Part shown: piece after piece, positions 4,596-6,752 of the stretch | Position numbering within the stretch: the first letter of the stretch is position 1 | Layout of the letters: each line of letters opens with the position of its first letter | Origin: Dehalococcoidales bacterium | GTDB taxonomy: Bacteria; Chloroflexota; Dehalococcoidia; Dehalococcoidales; Fen-1064 | NCBI GenBank assembly: GCA_030667735.1 | Contig: DAOUVG010000085.1 | Coordinates: 1-6,752 of the forward strand | Direction: 5' to 3' | DNA: 6,752 bases | Notes under the pieces: model-generated | Databases searched by the model: none | Seen by the model: the letters and a program-made list of their open reading frames with translations, nothing else | Told to the model about the DNA's origin: nothing | Program-made: the position numbers and the translations under genes

Positions 4596-5654
4596 ATGGT
4601 CCAAGGAAAGAAAGGACAGGGGTTAAATAAAATAGCACGTATACTTTCCGGTAAGCCCAGCGCGGAAGACAAGCCCATTGACACCAGTCTACGGCCCAGG
4701 TCTCTTGGCGACTTCATCGGGCAGAATGCCGTTAAGGACAACCTGAACATTGCCATTGCCGCCGCCAAGGGAAGGGGCGAAGCCCTGGACCACGTCCTGC
4801 TCTACGGCCCGCCCGGCCTGGGCAAGACCACACTGGCCCACATCATCGCTACCGAGATGGGCAGCAGCATCAGGGTAACATCCGGTCCCGCCGTAGAACG
4901 TACCGGAGACCTGGCCGCCATCCTGACCAACCTTCACAAGCAGGACATACTGTTCATCGATGAAATTCACCGCCTCCATCGCGCCGTGGAGGAAGTGCTC
5001 TACCCAGCGATGGAAGACTCAGCCCTGGACATAGTCATCGGCAAGGGTCCGGGGGCGAAGAGCCTGCGGCTGAACCTGCCCACCTTCACTCTCATCGGAG
5101 CGACTACCCGCTTCGCCATGCTCAGCCCGCCTCTTCGTGACCGGTTCGGCGCGGTCTACCACCTTGATTTCTACGATGAGGCTTCGATAGAGATCATCCT
5201 GAAGCGCTCCGCCCATATCCTCCAGGTGGAAGCCGAGGCGGAGGGTCTGGCGGAAGTGGCCCGCCGCGCCCGGGGTACCCCGCGTATCGCTAACCGGCTG
5301 CTGAAACGGGTACGGGACTACGCCCAGGTAAAGGCAGATGGTATCGTCACCCACACGGTGGCCGTTGAAGCACTGACTCGACTGGAAGTCGACCCGATGG
5401 GTCTGGACGAGCTGGACCGTAAGGTCCTCTACTCTATCATCGACAAGTTCAACGGCGGGCCTGTCGGTCTGGACACCATTGCCGCCTCCATCAGCGAGGA
5501 GTCGGACGCAATTACCGATATCTACGAGCCCTACCTGCTGCAGCTTGGTTTCCTGGAGCGCACCGCGCGCGGCCGAATGGCCACCCGTCGCGCCTACGAG
5601 CACCTGGGACGCGACTACGAAAAAGGGAAGTCCAACCAGCGGGGTCTGTGGTAG
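4596..5654 (+). CDS. ruvB: RuvB, Holliday junction branch migration ATPase
   Basis: RuvB is the hexameric AAA+ motor that, with RuvA, drives branch migration of Holliday junctions in recombinational repair. All family elements are visible in 352 residues: [13 protein letters not shown] (31-43), Walker A GPPGLGKT (71-78), [15 protein letters not shown] (96-110), Walker B FIDEIH (120-125), sensor 1 GATTR (168-172), the LRDRFG region (180-185) with the arginine finger, sensor 2 [10 protein letters not shown] (227-236), and a C-terminal winged helix ending [13 protein letters not shown] (326-338). The ATG at 4596 is the only standard start between the upstream in-frame stop (4554) and the conserved core. 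It gives an N-terminal arm slightly longer than usual and is preceded by a pyrimidine-rich stretch with no Shine-Dalgarno match. Neither ruvA nor ruvC is adjacent. It has its own promoter, and the gene appears intact. Confidence 0.97.
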   Translation: MVQGKKGQGLNKIARILSGKPSAEDKPIDTSLRPRSLGDFIGQNAVKDNLNIAIAAAKGRGEALDHVLLYGPPGLGKTTLAHIIATEMGSSIRVTSGPAVERTGDLAAILTNLHKQDILFIDEIHRLHRAVEEVLYPAMEDSALDIVIGKGPGAKSLRLNLPTFTLIGATTRFAMLSPPLRDRFGAVYHLDFYDEASIEIILKRSAHILQVEAEAEGLAEVARRARGTPRIANRLLKRVRDYAQVKADGIVTHTVAVEALTRLEVDPMGLDELDRKVLYSIIDKFNGGPVGLDTIAASISEESDAITDIYEPYLLQLGFLERTARGRMATRRAYEHLGRDYEKGKSNQRGLW

Positions 5655-5869
5655 GGGGCCGCCGGGAGTCCCTGATGGTGTGTCAACGAGTGAATGTCTT
5701 GGTGTCTACCTCACCACTTCCCTCCCGGTTGTCGTAACTACATTCCGCACGCTCAGGAGAGAGAGTACTTCTTTCTGTGTTGACATCTGCTGTACCTTGG
5801 ACTACGATAGACTCCTCCGTACGCTATCAGTAGCACTGGACCCAGACATGTCACAGCAGTGAATACTAG
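5655..5869. other. Spacer between ruvB and the IS
   Basis: No supported gene lies here. No clear terminator is found after ruvB. The only distinct element is the promoter at 5780-5808. The tetranucleotide CTAG at 5866-5869 directly abuts the IS end and could be its target site. Confidence 0.6.
5780..5808 (+). promoter_or_regulatory. Orphan promoter pointing into the IS
   Basis: A perfect TTGACA (5780-5785), a 17-nt spacer and TACGAT (5803-5808, four of six matches) form a sigma70-type promoter on the plus strand. Transcription would start near 5815 and run into the IS about 55 nt later, antisense to the transposase. No gene of its own is visible before the IS. Confidence 0.45.
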
Positions 5870-5977
5870 CAGGGTGCTGAAAAAGGGGCTGATGGCCATT
5901 CTTAACGGGCAATTTAGTGGTTTGGTATCCCGGGGGATGGTTTGGGAAGATTTTTAACTTTTTGCAGGTTTATGCCA

Positions 5978-6011
5978 GCCCGCTTTCTAAGCCGATTTTG
6001 GCTCAGCGGGC
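5978..6011. repeat. Hairpin in the IS end, behind the transposase gene
   Basis: GCCCGCT (5978-5984) pairs with AGCGGGC (6005-6011), and AGCC (5990-5993) with GGCT (6000-6003) inside it around the loop GATTTT. It lies 12 nt beyond the transposase stop. No T-run follows on the minus strand, so it may be a structured mRNA end or a shield against outside transcription rather than a simple terminator. Confidence 0.5.
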
Positions 6012-6023
6012 ATACTACGCCAG

Positions 6024-6752
6024 TTAAATAGCGTGGGCTGCCACCAGTTTAACCAATCGTACAAGGTTATAAGCTGCCGTCGTCAATTCTGCCCAGAGCT
6101 GATTGCGCTCCAACCCTTTGTACCAAAGCTTGCGACCGCCTCCCACCGTCTTGAGCCAACCAAATATCTCCTCGATGCGCTTGCGTACCCTCTGGCTTAT
6201 CTGATACCCGTCATGCCGGGTAGTGCGTTTATCCACAATAGACCACTGCCGGCGGGCTACATGAGGTGTAACATTCTCCCGGCACGCCGTAACAAAGTCT
6301 CGTGTGTCGTTGCCCTTGTCCGCTCCCACCGTAATTCGTTGAGACCCCGGTACGTTTTCCAGCATGTCGAGTGCAGTTTCCCGCTCAGCAGTCCTGGTTG
6401 CCCGGGTGGCCGCTACGTCCACCACCAGGCCAGTGCGGTTCTCCATGAGAACATGACCAGCAAAGCATAGTTTTGCTTCTTTACCCACCCCTTTCCTAGC
6501 CAGCCGTGCTTCAGAGTCGGTGGTCGACTCGTGCGTGGCGTTAGTACGGTGTTCACCGTGGAAGTTGACTCCGGGATTCTTTTCGCCAGCCACCGTTGCA
6601 TCATCACCGTCTTTCGGGCGGAAGCTCTTTAACGAGGCCCATGCTTCCAGCAAGGTGCCATCCACGGTGAAGTGATCCTCTGATAGCAGCTTCCGGCGGC
6701 CTGCTTCGGCCACCACCGCCCCCAGGAACTCGTGGGCTACCCGGTGATCAAG
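6024..6752 (-). CDS. IS5-family transposase, C-terminal part (partial)
   Basis: The frame is open to the window edge, so the N-terminus is missing; 242 residues are visible, starting LDHRVAHEFLGAVVAEAGRR. It is a DDE transposase that cuts and joins the IS ends. The catalytic residues can be placed (fragment numbering) at D31 in FTVDGTLLEAWASLKSF, D145 in VGADKGNDT, and E194 in RKRIEEIFGWLKT, where R190-x3-E194-x6-K201 fits the family signature. The C-terminus GLERNQLWAELTTAAYNLVR is also standard, so this part is undamaged. A GTG at 6716 is internal and not the true start, because the upstream codons continue the family sequence. Activity cannot be judged without the other end of the element. 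Confidence 0.92.
   Translation of the reverse strand, partial: LDHRVAHEFLGAVVAEAGRRKLLSEDHFTVDGTLLEAWASLKSFRPKDGDDATVAGEKNPGVNFHGEHRTNATHESTTDSEARLARKGVGKEAKLCFAGHVLMENRTGLVVDVAATRATRTAERETALDMLENVPGSQRITVGADKGNDTRDFVTACRENVTPHVARRQWSIVDKRTTRHDGYQISQRVRKRIEEIFGWLKTVGGGRKLWYKGLERNQLWAELTTAAYNLVRLVKLVAAHAI

Larger units (their letters stand above)
5870..6752 (-). mobile_element. IS5-family insertion sequence, one end and most of the element
   Basis: The terminal sequence CAGGGTGCTGAAAAAGGGG (5870-5888) has the style of IS5-family inverted repeats and marks the element's end on the 3' side of its transposase gene. From there about 150 nt of non-coding IS sequence leads to the transposase stop at 6024. 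The other end lies beyond the window, so the inverted repeat partner and target duplication cannot be checked; the exact first base may be off by a few positions. Confidence 0.75.

Noticed and set aside
5019..5603. 194-codon minus-strand frame opposite ruvB
   Set aside because: It is a shadow of the GC-rich ruvB gene; the plus strand carries all AAA+ motifs.
5479..5862. 127-codon plus-strand frame crossing the ruvB stop
   Set aside because: It lies mostly within ruvB in another frame, lacks a ribosome binding site and its composition is Ser/Pro/Thr-rich without recognisable motifs.
6033..6470. 145-codon plus-strand frame in the IS
   Set aside because: It is antisense to the transposase, whose DDE motifs are intact.
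1..6752. CRISPR array or riboswitch
   Set aside because: No regularly spaced short repeats were found; the only long repeat is the tRNA pair. No recognisable riboswitch core was seen upstream of any gene.

Overview
The window is bacterial chromosome with GC-rich housekeeping genes and two clearly accessory insertions. The species cannot be named from sequence alone. The mix of a GatCAB-type amidotransferase subunit, a short SecG, a SAM hydroxide adenosyltransferase and a UbiA-type prenyltransferase would suit a Chloroflexota (Dehalococcoidia-like) genome or a similar lineage, but that is a weak inference.

Left block (1-2835, all minus strand). From a promoter at 2866-2894, transcription runs gatB, secG, then a SAM hydroxide adenosyltransferase gene, with gaps of 4 and 12 nt that suggest an operon. 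After a 117-nt gap comes the 5' end of a UbiA-family prenyltransferase gene that leaves the window at base 1.

Centre (2884-4263). A tRNA-Ala(CGC) gene is transcribed to the right from a promoter whose -35 box overlaps that of gatB. Directly behind it lies a 1,260-bp segment that ends in a second tRNA-Ala copy. Fifty bases, from the anticodon stem to CCA, are identical in the two copies, whereas the 5' half of the second copy is degenerate. This is the structure left by site-specific integration into a tRNA 3' end, but the segment is too small to hold an integrase. Its cargo is an AT-rich gene for a protein with an RN-x4-H motif (probable HEPN-type RNase) and a hicB-hicA toxin-antitoxin pair with its own extended -10 promoter. 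The stop codon of hicA lies inside the degenerate tRNA copy. The whole unit looks like a minimal, possibly defensive, non-autonomous tRNA-borne island and is the most interesting part of the window.

Right block (4264-5654, plus strand). A 332-nt stretch without an intact gene holds a possible frameshifted coding relic, an inverted repeat, and an extended -10 promoter with a leader hairpin. It is followed by ruvB, the Holliday junction branch-migration motor, without ruvA or ruvC beside it.

Right edge (5655-6752). A 215-nt spacer carries a good sigma70-type promoter that points into the 3' end of an IS5-family insertion sequence. The transposase of this IS (minus strand) has visible D, D and E catalytic positions and runs off the window at its N-terminal end.
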